Assembly: GCF_963678635.1 (NCBI RefSeq)
Contig: NC_087065.1
Coordinates: forward strand, 12,795,579 to 12,859,578
Reading direction: 5' to 3'
Length of the DNA stretch: 64,000 bases
DNA from: Symsagittifera roscoffensis
Lineage: Eukaryota; Xenacoelomorpha; Acoela; Convolutidae
Below the pieces are notes generated by a model. The model searched no databases and had not been told where the DNA came from. It saw only the letters and a list, made by a program, of their open reading frames with translations. The position numbers and the translations under genes are program-made. How positions within the stretch are numbered: the first letter of the stretch is position 1; each line of letters starts with the position of its first letter. This document shows positions 11,701 to 23,530 of this stretch, in pieces.

Positions 11701-12409
11701 CATGTTATCTTGTCTTGCCACTTCACTTGAGTGAAATATATTCAAATTTGACTCCAATAAAATAAAATCAAAGCCGACGTTGCGATCGAATTTTTGTATT
11801 TCTAAATTTGAAATGTTCAAACCGAGCAGATGCATCGAGATTTTCATAATCCGCGAATGGCGTGGCCGAAACAAAAATTTTTGAGACCGGCACGACCAAA
11901 ACCAAATTGTTTTGACCGCAAAGTCGTGCACAACCGGTACGACGTTAAAAAAAAGTTACGCGGCCGGCTTCTTTTGAGCTATCGCAGCAAACTATTTCTG
12001 TTACAAGTTATGATAATTCTGTCTTAACTTTGCAATTCAATTTTTTGCATGCCATAATTTTTTTAGCTAACTAAAAAATTGACTTTTAATCATAAAAAGC
12101 AGCATAATCAGAAATTGTTCTCCAGATTGTCTTCTTTTTTTTGGATTTTCAGACAAAACTTTGCCACTATGATAGCTTTTCCCAAGGACAAGGTAGTCTT
12201 GACATCAGATGTAGCATCAGGTGCGAGTTTAGGATTTTCTCGAAGGGGAGCGCAATCTAAAAGTTATCGAAAAGTGTGTCATCTTTTTTAGATCGGCCAA
12301 ATTGATTTTCAGAGCGCTCCCAGAACACTATCAAGACCCTATAGGTTTTTGAAAAACAGGTCAAAATGCATTTTTGGACATTTTTTGAAATATTTGCCCA
12401 AAAATTACT

Positions 12410-12600
12410 TTTTTTTTATCGTCCCCCTCCCATTCAAATTTTGGCATATATTAGCGCCAAAGGCGGTTTACTGACCCTTAAGAGTTGGTCGGCCGAAAAT
12501 GGATGTTAGAGAACAATAACTGTGGTTGGTGACAGGGTCGAATCCCTGAGGGGAAAATCAGCCCCCCCCCCCTGGCGCCCCTAAATCCGCCCGTGTAACA
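12410..12600. mobile_element. GGGGCGGAT-family MITE
   Basis: The right end CCCCTAAATCCGCCCGTG is the inverted form of the CAGGGGCGGAT terminus. The body has the gccaaaggcgg and ggtcggccgaaaatgga blocks shared with the 26.9- and 35.5-kb copies. A C-rich run precedes the end. Confidence 0.55.
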
Positions 12601-13123
12601 CTATCATTTTGATTACCAGAACGCGACTTACATACAGTCGTTCTGAATGTAAGTTCTGAGTTTCGAGGCTATTTGTTAGATTCTTGTGACCTTTTTATAG
12701 ACTTTGTTACACATTTCTTGCCCATTTTTCTCAAAAATTCGCAAGCAGCGCAGAAAATTTGGTCAAAATAGGCTAATTATAGTGATTTGAGAACTCAGAA
12801 AATCAATTAAGTCGGGCCTAAAAAATTGTCGACAAAATTTTCAAAGTTTCAAAAATCCCTCTTTGAGAAAATCCTAGATCTACCCCTAGTTTGGAAACAT
12901 AGTGCAAATGATGAATTCATGAATTAATTCCAGTAGATAGGAATCATTCAAAATGCTGAATTTCAATTGAGAACCATTCCAAAGCCTTGGCTTTCGAAAG
13001 TTATTGATCAAATGCTTGCCGAATATTACGTACAAAACCATAAACGTTGTTGCACTTAATTGCTGATCGCAAATAACTTCAGAAAACTGCTGAATTATTC
13101 GTTAAAAGTTCGAAAAGCATAAA

Positions 13124-13362
13124 ATGAAAATGAGTTTCCTAAAATTTGCAATTTTTTGTTCGCTCTTAACAATCAATGTTGGAGCAATTGACGACATTGT
13201 AATCAACTCAACAGTCGTGTCACGTTGGTCCTCAACAATCTTCATGATTCCCATGGACGTTCCATACAATTACTACTGGACATTTTGTCAGGATAAGAGC
13301 AACTATTATTGCTTATGCTATTTTGATGTCGAAACCGACAGCAACAATCCTGGTTCCGAAAG
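13124..13362 (+). CDS. Secreted orphan protein, exon 1
   Basis: The ATG at 13124 starts a 284-aa spliced product (exons 239 + 616 nt). Residues 1-21 form a classic signal peptide: Met-Lys-Met-Ser start, hydrophobic core, and a Val-Gly-Ala cleavage context. A possible N-glycosylation site (Asn-Ser-Thr) follows. The exon holds three cysteines in an aromatic-rich stretch with several Tyr-Tyr pairs. It ends at AAAG, where GTCTGC acts as donor; without splicing it meets TAG ten bases later. I recognise no domain. The protein is probably exported and, if this is a larvacean, could be one of its many lineage-specific secreted proteins, but no sequence feature proves that. Confidence 0.7.
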
Positions 13363-14121
13363 GTCTGCGTAGGCTCTTTTCCAGTTATCCCATTGATTTT
13401 TTGAAATCTGAGTTACTATATGCAAAATGATATTTAAAGCGAGTCTTATTGTCATAATTTATACTAAAACTTGTCACAATGAAAAAGGGGTCCGATTTAC
13501 AAAAATTTTCAAGAATTTTGTTAACTACCACCTACCAACCCCCCCATTCTCTTCCTCCCCCATTGTAAAAAAGGGGGATTCCTTACAAGGTATCAAAATC
13601 GTAATTCCCTAATTGAATTTTTGGTTTAGTTGTAGGATGACAAATCTTCTATGAGTTCCTAAAACTAAAATGGGGCGCGCCGTGGGTCACGACGCATCTG
13701 GATCCAGACCCAATCTGCATAGTCGCGCCGACAGTTTGAGTCTGGAAAGTCTGGACATAGTATAATTTGGTCGCGAAAGTCTGCACATGGGTCGCAAAAG
13801 CCTGGACGCACACTTTCCAGACGTTCGCGACTTCATGTCCAGACTTTCGCGACCAAGCTTTGGTATGTCCAGCTATCGCGACCCACGGCGCGACTCATAT
13901 CCAGAATTTCCAGACTCAGACTCTCGACGCAACTATGCAAGTCGGGTCTAAATTCAGATGCGGCGACGGCCCACATAGTCTGGACATGAGTCTGAGACCT
14001 CTACACGGGTGGGAGAAATTATTAAAACGATCGGTTTTCTACTATGCAAATCAGTGTGAACAATTTTGCTTCAACTTTTTACTTCGATTTTACGAGGGGG
14101 TGATAACTGGAAAAAAGTCAG
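13363..14121 (+). mobile_element. Transposon-derived intron (introner-like)
   Basis: A GT-AG intron of 759 nt with transposon structure. AGGTCTGC occurs at 13361-13368 and again at 14120-14127, an 8-bp direct repeat like a target-site duplication. Just inside it both ends carry TTTTCCAGTTATC in inverted orientation: 8 nt from the left end at 13377-13389, and 5 nt from the right end as its reverse complement at 14102-14114. The duplication supplies AG before GT at the donor and the AG at the acceptor. Removing one copy plus the 751-nt insert restores an unbroken codon series. A second, nested palindrome lies at 13676-13892 (CGCGCCGTGGGTC and its inverse), with many AGTCTGGACA-like motifs. Confidence 0.75.
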
Positions 14122-14737
14122 GTCTGCAAATAGTTTGAGAACCAATTCCGTTCATGGTGTTTCGAGTCGGCTTATTCAGCTAAGGGAATTTGCTATGGAC
14201 CAATTTGAAATTGTTGCTCGTTCGGAATACCAGTTTCATAACTATTTCGTAGCACGAGAAGGGTGTTGTTATGGTCAGTTTATTTACTACTTCTCACACG
14301 GATTCAATATAGCATTACTTACACCAGTTGAATATTTCAAACGGCTCACTGATTATTCTGTTAATGGCAAACGTTTAAATTACATTTTATCCTTCTACAG
14401 TATTATATGTGACGCTAATATAATTACAAAAATAGGGTTCGGAGCGGGACCTCTTAAGCGAGAAAGTCATGAAGGTGGACTAAACAGAGAGATGTATGGG
14501 AGACCCTATCAACTGAAAGTTGGAGACAGTTGGACGCCAAAAATACCATATATAAATCCTCGCTACTTTCTCACCTTTCAATGGTTTAAAGTATATATTA
14601 TGTGTCCAGAGCAGCCTTGGATTTGTGATAATGAAAGTACGAGTGACTCATTTGACAAAACAATATCGTGGTCCCAAAGTAGCAAACTTGACTCAGAGTT
14701 GAATCGGAGCTTTGAGCCACTCAAGATACAAGATTGA
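14122..14737 (+). CDS. Secreted orphan protein, exon 2
   Basis: Continues exon 1 in phase (AG joined to G gives Arg, then Ser-Ala-Asn-Ser). It adds 204 residues and stops at TGA 14735-14737. Contents: a Cys-Cys-Tyr-Gly motif, a Cys in Ile-Ile-Cys-Asp, and a Cys-Pro-Glu-Gln-Pro-Trp-Ile-Cys pair near the C terminus, so the mature protein has about nine cysteines, suggesting disulphides. The acidic, Ser-rich tail contains Asn-Glu-Ser and Asn-Arg-Ser glycosylation sequons. No transmembrane segment, GPI signal or known domain is visible. AATAAA follows the stop codon directly. Confidence 0.7.
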
Positions 14738-14743
14738 AATAAA
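14738..14743 (+). terminator. Polyadenylation signal AATAAA
   Basis: A canonical AATAAA begins one base after the stop codon of the secreted protein, implying a very short 3' UTR. Confidence 0.6.
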
Positions 14744-15939
14744 TACAATCAATTCATGATACAGTAATCTATTTACGTGCAGATTAATCGACAATTTAAA
14801 AGTTAAAAGAAATCCTTAATTATAGTTTTTTTGTCAAAATAACTTATAAAATTGCAATTAAAAATTCAAAAAAAAACTTGAAACTCAATTGCCTGCACCA
14901 TGAAAGAAAAGTTCAATAGCATTCAGAATGTTTAAAAAACTCTGTCTTCCAAAAAACCGTTCTGCGGCAGCTAATCCAAAAAAATAGACAAAAACTTTCC
15001 GTCTCGAAACAAAATAGGTCTTCTTCAACATGGGTGTTTTACCACTGCCTCAAATGCTCAGAAGTCTCTATAGTAAAACAAGGAAATCGCACGTAATTTT
15101 TTCACGTGCAAGTTTTATGCACTAAGTTGTTTACGGGGAAAAAATTAATACCCTGTCGCAACACCCTTGCTTGTCGCAACGGTAATTATTATTGCTCTTA
15201 TTTTTTTTTGTAAAATATATTTCCGGGGATTATAATGTTCTTCAACTTAAAAACTTTTTAAAAGAAAAAGTCAAGCAGGTTTTTCGAAATAATTAAGCTG
15301 TTGTTTGTTTAATTAAAAAACTCAAAATTTGTTTCCAATTTTTGTCATTAAACTTTCTTCAGAAGCTATTTAAATTACCCTTGCGCCAAGCTATCTAAAA
15401 TCACAAAAGCTATCTAAACTGCCACATCCAGCATCTCCCCGCATCCTTGCTTTAAAAGCACAGAAAGATAACTTAATGCCCGTAATTTAATCATAATAAT
15501 TTCCCTTCCTCAATTCATTTCGAAATAATTTTTGAGCCAGATTAAATAGCCGCTTACGCTTCGGTTTCCTTGTATTTGTTCCAAACTTACCCATTATGAT
15601 TTTTCGTAACGTTTCAGTTCAGGATATCACTGTCTTTCAGATCGCATAGAAAGAATTCAGTCAAAAAAACCTTAATAAAAACCAAAAAAAATTTAATAGC
15701 CAGTTTTCAATTTTTAGTATCAATTGTACTTTATTGGTTTGTTGATTTCTATGCAAATACTGCAAATGAGCTTACCTCAGAAAAAGAAGACTGTTGCAAA
15801 CAAAAAAAATTTAGACTTGGGTTGTAAAAAAATGAACTTTCTTTTCCAACAACTCGTTTGCATTTATTTACGGCTTTCAACATTTTAAAAACACCCCTTG
15901 CAAGAAATCACCCTTTGCTGCCTATTATACGTAGAGTCG

Positions 15940-16307
15940 GGGGCGTTCATCAGTGCCGAAGTACAACACAGTGCCGAAAAAGGCGGGAAAATTTCAGAAT
16001 AATTTACACGCATTTTCTAAAGAGCGGGAAATTACTGACGCTAATTATCAAAGAAAATCACTCCAACTTTAAAACCAATATGTCTTCAACTGCAAATTAA
16101 ACAATTATTTTGGCAACAAAACGTGTAAGCTGCAAATTTTCTCGCTCAAATTTTCTCGCTCAAAAGTTTTACTTAAGATTGTAAACGATCGCTGTTTAAT
16201 TTTTGATTGCCGCACTTAATATGTTGAAACTTGTTCAAATTTTCGGCATTGTTGAACAAAGTTTTCATTTTCGGCACTGTTGTACTTCGGCACTGTTGTA
16301 CTGCCCC
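15940..16307. mobile_element. Non-autonomous Mutator-like element (MITE), 368 bp
   Basis: Flanked by a perfect 9-bp direct repeat GTAGAGTCG at 15931-15939 and 16308-16316. Ends are GGGGCGTTCAT… and …GTACTGCCCC. Just inside, both ends carry CAGTGCCGAAGTACAACA followed by CAGTGCCGAAAA in inverted orientation. A 9-bp duplication with subterminal repeats is typical of the Mutator superfamily. A related, longer copy with a FLYWCH-type ORF begins at 62289. The insertion sits next to a SINE-like block starting at 16317. Confidence 0.8.
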
Positions 16308-17689
16308 GTAGAGTCGAAGCAAAGCTTCGCACTACTTGCGAAACAATACGAGAACAGTTAAGAAAAGTTCATAAAATTGAAAAAAAGTCATAAAAATGAA
16401 ATTTTTTATAATTAGATCTATCAAAACGAATAAGCCAAGCAATAAAAAAACCGCAAAATGCCTAAGCAGAAATAATTCATTCCCGAAAAAAATTAAAACT
16501 ACTTCAAAAAATTTTTAAATCCCCGTCTTCCTCACACACACGCCCACACAAATCATTTCAATCATTAAATGACAACGCAATACGTTGTGAGACCACTAAA
16601 CCGATATACGTTTGGAAAGAACCACTTAAGCTGAAGTAGAAGAAAAAGAAAGAAGAGACAAAATTTTTTTAAATCAAATTAGTATAACAGCACCCAACAA
16701 TATAAGTAAATTATGAATAGGACGGATAAATTTGCTCAAAAATAAGTCTGTTGCAGTATTTCACGCAGAGATGAGTCCTGTGAGCAAAATTTGCGAGGAG
16801 TAAGTCTTGTACGCGGTTGTAAAGTTTGCAATGTAAAAAAGTAAAATGTTAATAAAAATATCAATTACAACGCATCGGGAAGATATTGGATGAAAACAAA
16901 AACATGCATTTAAAAAACTCGAAACAAATCTAATTACTTGGTCTAAAATGGCAGAAAGCAAAATTTCATTACATAAATCCAAGTGGTATTCAAGACAAAA
17001 TTGAATTGAATCTATTCAAAAAAATGAACATGAACAGATTAAAACTTTTCTAGAATTTTCAATCCCTCGCAAATGCACCGCACATATATATCGCACCAAT
17101 AGAAAACTGGTAAATTGCTGTGTATAATTATCCCACATCGATCAAATTTAAAATTGTTGAATAGCAAATTTAAGCTCAGGAAATCAAAATTTTTCAAATC
17201 ATATTGAAAAAGTCGAAAAACAGAAAATATACCAATGCAAAATAGAAAATTCTGAAAAATTTAGATCTGTCAAGAAAGATAAAATTAATTTTGAAAAAAA
17301 ACAAGCCTCGACAGTTTCATGTAAAGTTAGCATTGGATAAAACTTACCAAGCCGTAAAAAACCAACAATACTTGAGCGGAAACCCTAACTCTTGAGGCAA
17401 AAAAACTTATGAAAATGAAACTAATAAAAAAATTTCAACTCTCTCTTTTTTTCATAACACACATGCACAAAAAGTAATTTTGGTCATCAAAGAACGCATT
17501 ATGAGACCACTAAGTTGATATAAGATACGCCGAAACATTTTAATTCGAAAAAAAAAATTGATTTGATAAAACTTAAGTTTTCTGTAAAACAAAAAAAAAC
17601 AAATCAAGCTAGTAAAATTACCACTAATTTAAAAAGCAAAGCTTGAATGAAACGGATTTTTAAAAGACTATTAGGCTCAAAACAGGTTT

Positions 17690-18320
17690 GTTGCAGTTAT
17701 TTCAACAAATTCCAGGAGATGAGTCTTGTGAACAAAATTGTTTGCGGCAAAAAGGTCTGAAAACTGGTCGCAATACACTTACTATGCAAGTGTAACACAG
17801 AAGCGAAGCGCAATTTTGCATCACTTGCGATATAACAGAAACAAAAAAAAACATAAGTCGAAGAAAATTGAGAAATGCTGAAAAAAACAAAGTCTATCGA
17901 AACTTAAAATTTAACATGTCACAATCGAGGCTTATTGTGCGCAAAATTGCCAGACTTTCGAATTTTGAATTAACAACGGAACGAAACTTAGGAAGAAAAA
18001 ACAAGCCGACAATCATGGAGCAGACATAGTTGAGTCGGAAAAATATGATTTTATCAAACTTTTTAAAAGTTTGAAGTCCCTCTGGTCAAAACATAACAAC
18101 GCTTGCTTTTGCAACTACAATGAAAGCTGCTTACAATACAAGAACAATCCGTGATGTAGCAAACAATACGATAAAATTTGAGCAGACGATCCACAGACCG
18201 ATGATTCATTTTTTACCGGAAAAAAATTCAATTCTGCATATACTGAAAAAAATCGGGTTCGACCTCGACTAGAACCCTTGACTTTCGGGCTAGAGTTTGA
18301 CGGCAAAATTTCAGCAAAGT
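17690..18320 (-). mobile_element. tRNA-derived SINE-like element
   Basis: Contains both recurrent hairpins in series: ACACTT-ACTATGC-AAGTGT at 17775-17793, then the AAGCGAAGCGCAATTTTGC block at about 17800. At 18250-18300 a minus-strand tRNA-like segment carries a B-box-like GGTTCTAGTC. This gives the order of parts for the family. Confidence 0.55.
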
Positions 18321-20951
18321 TAAAAAAAGTAGTTAAGCTTCAATAAAACAACAAATAAGAAAAGCAGGTAAAGTATGTCAGTAAGGAGGTTGATTACCGA
18401 AAAAATTTATTCTTTATTACAAGACACCCATAATCAGATCATTGAATGTGTAATTTTGCATGCGTAATCAAACATCGAATTTGAATTCCCAAGCTGAGAA
18501 AAGAATTGGCATCAGAATTAAATTTAAAAATATATGTTTCACAGTAAGTGAATATGAAAGCTACCCTTGCCATTGCATTTAACTAGTTTTTCACATTACG
18601 AGAAGTTAATAATTTCATGCTTAGCTACATTTTATTTTTTTTCTCAATTAATTGAAATGAGATAGTTTGCTTCATGAAATAACTGCAAAACAAAATACTT
18701 AATTGAGAAGTAAATTATTGCTAGCAGTGAGTTGGAATATTGTCATTATTTTCATGACTACCAAAAAAAGTGAATGAAAAGTGTTGATACTTTTTCGAAG
18801 AAAAAATTAAACTTAAGACTCATTGAATTTGTGATTTTTGCGTTATTTACACTTTAACATTAATGCTAACCAATTTTGAGAAAACTGAATCAATGAGTAA
18901 CTTTTTTTCTGCGAAATCTTTAATTTAAATCCACTTTTAAAACTAAAAGCCATTCTGGTTTTCACAATAGCTTTATACTTTCGTTTTCTCGATCAAGTTG
19001 CTTTTGAAATTTGAGATTTTTTTTGCCTTCCTTTTATCAAGCGATTTCATTCTAAGCTTTACCAAAAAGCAAAAGTCAAACCTCGAAAAAGCAAATAGTG
19101 GAAAATTACTGTTCTTGTAAAAACTGATTACCATCTATCTCCACAATTGTCTAAATTTATTATTTCGAAAGAAAGTCAGAGCTTTCATCTCAAAAACTGG
19201 CCAATACTGAACCGGTGGCATATTGTTGACCAAATTAATTATTATTCTCTTGTTCGTAGTTTTTATACAATAACCTCATGCGTAATTTTTCAATAATTAT
19301 TCGGCAATAATTTGCATTCGATGCAAGCGTAAATCAGAAGACTTTTACAATTCGCACAGATTTTCTGCAATGATTACGAGACCGAAATTTAATTTCAACT
19401 AGCGTACTCAACTTGTCTGCAATATATACGAGACCGGAATTTAATTTCAACTAGCGCACCAAACGCAGCAAAGATGCTTCGGCGAACAAAGATCTTGGCA
19501 AACATACTACAATATAAAGTTAAACGACAGTTAAGGTGAACAGTGCAAAACTAAATGATCATTTTTGAAAAGTTCAACTATTTTGAATATCAGATTTTTC
19601 AAACTGATTGATGAATGTGATAATTGTCTATTTATAAGATATTTGAAAAACAGTGAAATTAAATGCAACCGTAAGAAGTGTGCATCCAAACCTTTGTATT
19701 TCACAAATTGAAAATAAAACAATTTAAATTTCGGACTGTTTTATAAAAAAAAATAGATTTTTCTCTAATATAAAAATTTCTAGTTTCAGAACTTCGTATT
19801 AAGTCAAAAACCCCAAATTGGCCGAGAGCATACAATTCCACTTTTCACATGTTAAAAAACTTCTGAAACGATTCTATTGGTAAGGTCAATAAATGCATCA
19901 TTTAGATTCATATATAATTTAGTTGATTTTTAATCCCAAATTTAATTTTTGTTGCAATTAACTTTTTAAACATGCGCTATCATTTCGAAAAAAAAACACT
20001 TTTTTGAAAAGAAATCTTGTTTAATGAAATTTAAAAAAATCTTTTCGAAATCTTTAAAACAAACGTTAAATTTTGAAGACCGACAGGATCTGAGCAGTAA
20101 AACTTAGAGAACACATGTCCAATTCTGTGAGTCGTTTAGTATTAACCCGCTATGGAGTCAAGACTTTTAAAATTTGATTTTTTTAATCTAAATTTCTAAG
20201 AAAAAACTGAAATACCAAAAAGCACGACATATTTCGATAACAATACGAGTTTCAGCAATCCTATGCATGGAGGCTATATCTGTTGCTGCTGGGATTGGCT
20301 TGATATGATCCACCAAAAAGACGACAGCTTCAATTTTCGTATGGTTTTTTATCTAAGTTTTTAAAATGTAAAAAAATTTGAAAAATCGTAGAAATTCCAT
20401 ATCTCGGAAACTAACAAGCAATAAACATATTTGAAGGCCCGATATAAGCCTCCTGAGAGCACCTTGGCAGCACTCCACTATGCAAGTGAGAATTTCCTAA
20501 TCTTTAAATCTTTGCTTTATCTAATTTTTTGAATCTTTTGTTAACAAAATCATTGAAAAATCGAGCTGAAATCGATCATATAGAGCTGAAAATTTCAAAC
20601 TTAGAAACTTTTCCAAATCTTGTTTTTTTTTGAAAAATTAAACGTCACATCTCGGATACTAAATATACGCTGAAACGAAAAAACGTTACATTAAGCATAG
20701 ATCGACGAATCCTAACTTTACACTACCCTACACTGCCCTCCTCCTCGCTTCTTATACTGGCATCATAGCAAACGCCTTACACTCAGGCCGTCCAAATGGC
20801 CTATCATTCATAAATTGGAAAATCGAAAAAAAATCTTAAGCAATGCAGTACACCATACAGCTTAACTATACATAGATAAGTTAAGCGCTTGACCGATGCA
20901 ATAAACACGATTAAGCATGGCAAGATAAATGTCACACGCATTTAAATATAG

Positions 20952-20972
20952 TATAGATAGATAAATAGATAT

Positions 20973-21016
<44 letters not shown>

Positions 21017-21040
21017 GTAGGCAGAGAGATAGATAGATAG
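20952..21040 (+). repeat. (ATAG)n microsatellite
   Basis: About 20 units of ATAG/GATA with a few substitutions. The Tyr-Leu-Ser-Ile repeat on the minus strand is a translation artefact. Confidence 0.95.
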
Positions 21041-21308
21041 ACATAGCTATTTTTTGGCAATTGAAACGGTGGCCTGAACCTTCTGCTCGATTTGCACAGC
21101 AATCTGCTAATAATATTCTAATTTATTTTTCGACATGTGAAAAACGAGAATGTTAAATAAAAATTAAATTTCAGACTCAATTCTTATTCAACGAAGATCA
21201 AAAAGCATGTTTATGTACAAACGTTCAGCATTTAAATATCAAAATTTTTCATACATCAAGTCATATTAAGATCAGATTGTTGACCAAAGGCAATTCAATA
21301 ATTTCAGT

Positions 21309-21641
21309 TCACCTGATCGAAGCATTGAACACTTTTTCAACTTTCACTTTTGTCTCTTCGCTTGTGCATATTAGGTTATAATCTTTCCACAACACCTCAC
21401 CCGTCTCGTTGCTGCTTAAATCAACTTGCAGTGCCTCCCATATTTTCTTCTTTGGATTGAGCACTTCATCTGGATTTCGCTCATGTCCCGATATCAATAC
21501 TGGGTCCCCTGGAAGTGCATTGGGAGGTGCTGGCACTGGCTCTGTTCCGTTCTCATTCACTGCACACAGCAGCATTCCCTGGGATTCGATGCCTCGCATT
21601 TTCACTGGTTTCAGATTGCATACAAACACGGCCAGAAGACC
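21309..21641 (-). CDS. YARS1: Tyrosyl-tRNA synthetase exon 8 (EMAP-II domain end)
   Basis: Last exon, residues 435-544. It encodes the second half of the EMAP-II-like OB-fold tail of metazoan cytosolic TyrRS: Val-Cys-Asn-Leu-Lys-Pro-Val-Lys-Met-Arg-Gly followed by Glu-Ser-Gln-Gly-Met-Leu-Leu-Cys-Ala. It then continues through Pro-Gly-Asp, a Pro-Lys-Lys-Lys block and a divergent C-terminus ending Ala-Ser-Ile-Arg. The acceptor is CTTCAG at phase 0 and the stop is TGA. In human TyrRS this tail masks cytokine activity until cleaved; whether that holds here is unknown. Confidence 0.93.
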   Translation of the reverse strand, partial: GLLAVFVCNLKPVKMRGIESQGMLLCAVNENGTEPVPAPPNALPGDPVLISGHERNPDEVLNPKKKIWEALQVDLSSNETGEVLWKDYNLICTSEETKVKVEKVFNASIR

Positions 21642-22256
21642 CTGAAGTTAATAGACATTCGCGTACTTAAAGATTGAGTACGAAAGGTGAGGCTAAATCA
21701 TAAACTGAGTTAATTACTTTTTCAAGAAAAATCTTTCTTTGATTCCCAAGTAAGAATTAAACAAGTTAGAAGCAAGAGAAAAGCATTCCACTGGCAAGTT
21801 TAAGCATCGATTTTAACAGACTGTGACAAAAATAATCTCATTTACCTCGCCGAATAATGTTAAAATCCAACAGACAGTTTTCATAAGCTGAAGGAAGCCA
21901 AAAATGTTACAGATTACAAATAACTTTAGCCTGTGAATATCAAATAATCATTAGACGACTATTCATCTCAAAACAAATGTTTGCAGGCGACAATTTGTAG
22001 CATTTAAAAAGCAACAATTCGTGACCGAGCAATTTTCCATATTAATTGTGTAAATAACCTGATTAAGCAATACTTAGCAACCACATGGACTTGCCATAGC
22101 GGGTATGGGATTGTTTTGCGGAACTAATAACCAATTAATCTTCATTATAATTCCTTGCGACCAACTGCCGTTTTTTTAATTGCGGCTATTGTCGCTTACG
22201 ACCAATTGTGTCGCCTGCGCCGAATTGTCACCGTGCCGAAACCAAAATGTACTGAC

Positions 22257-22458
22257 TTGTAGCTGTTCGATTGGGACTCTTCCTACAAGTCCACTCACAA
22301 TAGTCCTCCTCTCTCCCTCTTCACCTTCAGCTCCACTTGGTCCGAAGTCCACAGTCTCCACGAAGAGCGAGTCTGCATCCGGGTGCTGTTTGACGTCCAC
22401 TATCTTACCCACTCTCAAGTCTAATTGGGAAGGCGAGGGGCCACTGTTTGGTGTTTTG
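22257..22458 (-). CDS. YARS1: Tyrosyl-tRNA synthetase exon 7 (EMAP-II domain start)
   Basis: Residues 367-434. A Ser/Pro-rich linker (Lys-Thr-Pro-Asn-Ser-Gly-Pro) leads into Leu-Asp-Leu-Arg-Val-Gly-Lys-Ile, the standard start of the EMAP-II tRNA-binding OB fold. His-Pro-Asp-Ala-Asp-Ser-Leu and Ile-Val-Ser-Gly-Leu-Val follow. There is a short acidic insertion (Glu-Gly-Glu-Glu-Gly-Glu) relative to human. Acceptor TTCTAG (phase 2), donor CAA then GTCAGT (phase 0). The preceding intron is 12.4 kb and hosts a GPCR gene. Confidence 0.93.
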
Positions 22459-22989
22459 CTAGAACACAGAGACGAGGCTGAACTTCACAAACACAAGCGA
22501 GAAAAAGACAAACGCAGCTCTAAAAATGAAAAAGCCTTCGAAATTCAAAAAAATAGATGACATTAAAGTTCTTTGAATTTCTAGAACAATTTATGATTGA
22601 CACATTTTTGATAAAACTAACCCAATATCAGAAAACTAGAGCAAAAGGCAAACTTTTTATTTGGTCTAGACGCAATCTGATTATTAAAAACCACTAGCCA
22701 TTTATAAAGCAGCTACATGTAAAGTTATAAGTTGTATGTTTAAGTTATAAGTTGTACGCATTTCAAAGTTTTGTGATTTCACTGTGCCTTGAAAGAGCAG
22801 TGTTTTGGGTTCTTTCGATGAATTAAAAATGCACCAATTGTGTTGACTTATAACTAATCGAAAGTCAAAGCACATAATATCAAAAAACCGCAAGGTGCCA
22901 CACAAAGTGGCACCAATATTTTCTACTTAGGTTGGACATAAAAGAACACTCCTACTGTTAAACGACTCTCGCTAAAGCTCGCTCGTTAA

Positions 22990-23530
22990 AATAATATGTA
23001 ATTCTAAGCAAGCTTTTCAAGCTATGAAGTTGTGCCATGCAGCGAATCGGAGCTTTTCTATTGAAGTCAATCAAGCGATGAAACTTTGAAATTATTCAAG
23101 TTATATTATAGTAAGAATCAGTTCGAGAGAAATAAGTTTTTTAGCAATCTATTAAAGCTATGACAATTTGAAATATTTTAAGTTGTTTCTTAAAAAAGCG
23201 TTTTGGCAAAAATTAAAATTGCTCTGAGCGAATTATTCGAGCGATGAACATCGAAAAATCCCAAATTGTTTCTTAGATCGAATCAATTTGCATAAAGTTA
23301 AAGTTTCCCTATGCAAATTATTCAAGCAATGAAAATTTAAAATGTCAAGACAATTCATGAAGCGAATTGCTAAGGGGAAAAATTTGGGTTTTCTATTGAA
23401 GTCATTCAAGTGATTCAATTTTGATTACAAGTGATTCAATTTTTGATTTCAATTTTGATAATTCAAGCTATTTCATAGAGCGAATCAAGCAATGAATTTT
23501 TCTTAACCAAGCTTTTCATGCTATGAAGCT
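22990..23530. repeat. Degenerate ~78-bp satellite, block 1
   Basis: Diverged units of a motif like (aag)caagctattcaagctatgaa … ttcaagttatttcatagagcgaatc, the same family as the larger block at 27.56-29.09 kb on the other side of the GPCR. Confidence 0.6.

Larger units (their letters stand above)
4342..13123. other. Gene-poor repeat region
   Basis: No coding exon is supported. The stretch contains copies of the CCCCGAGCACAAATATT family (listed separately), short tandem repeats and AT-rich filler. A GC-richer patch at 5405-5650 has open frames on both strands but no recognisable protein. Upstream receptor exons could lie here unrecognised. Confidence 0.6.
14744..21308. other. Gene-poor repeat region
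   Basis: No coding exon seen. The stretch holds the Mutator-like MITE at 15.9 kb, several SINE-like blocks (a CCCTTGC...GCAACGG hairpin at 15164-15182, and blocks at 16317 and 17690-18320), a degenerate satellite piece at 20.1-20.7 kb related to the one at 38.6-40.0 kb, and a tetranucleotide run. Confidence 0.6.

Noticed and set aside
13767-14065. ORF extending upstream of exon 2 of the secreted protein
   Set aside because: It runs through the palindromic interior of the transposon-like intron; repeated AGTCTGGACA motifs explain it.
15840-16100. Plus-strand 80-aa protein across the Mutator-like MITE
   Set aside because: It spans the element boundary and its duplication, so it cannot be an ancestral gene.
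20862-21044. Minus-strand Tyr-Leu-Ser-Ile repeat protein
   Set aside because: It is the translation of an (ATAG)n microsatellite.
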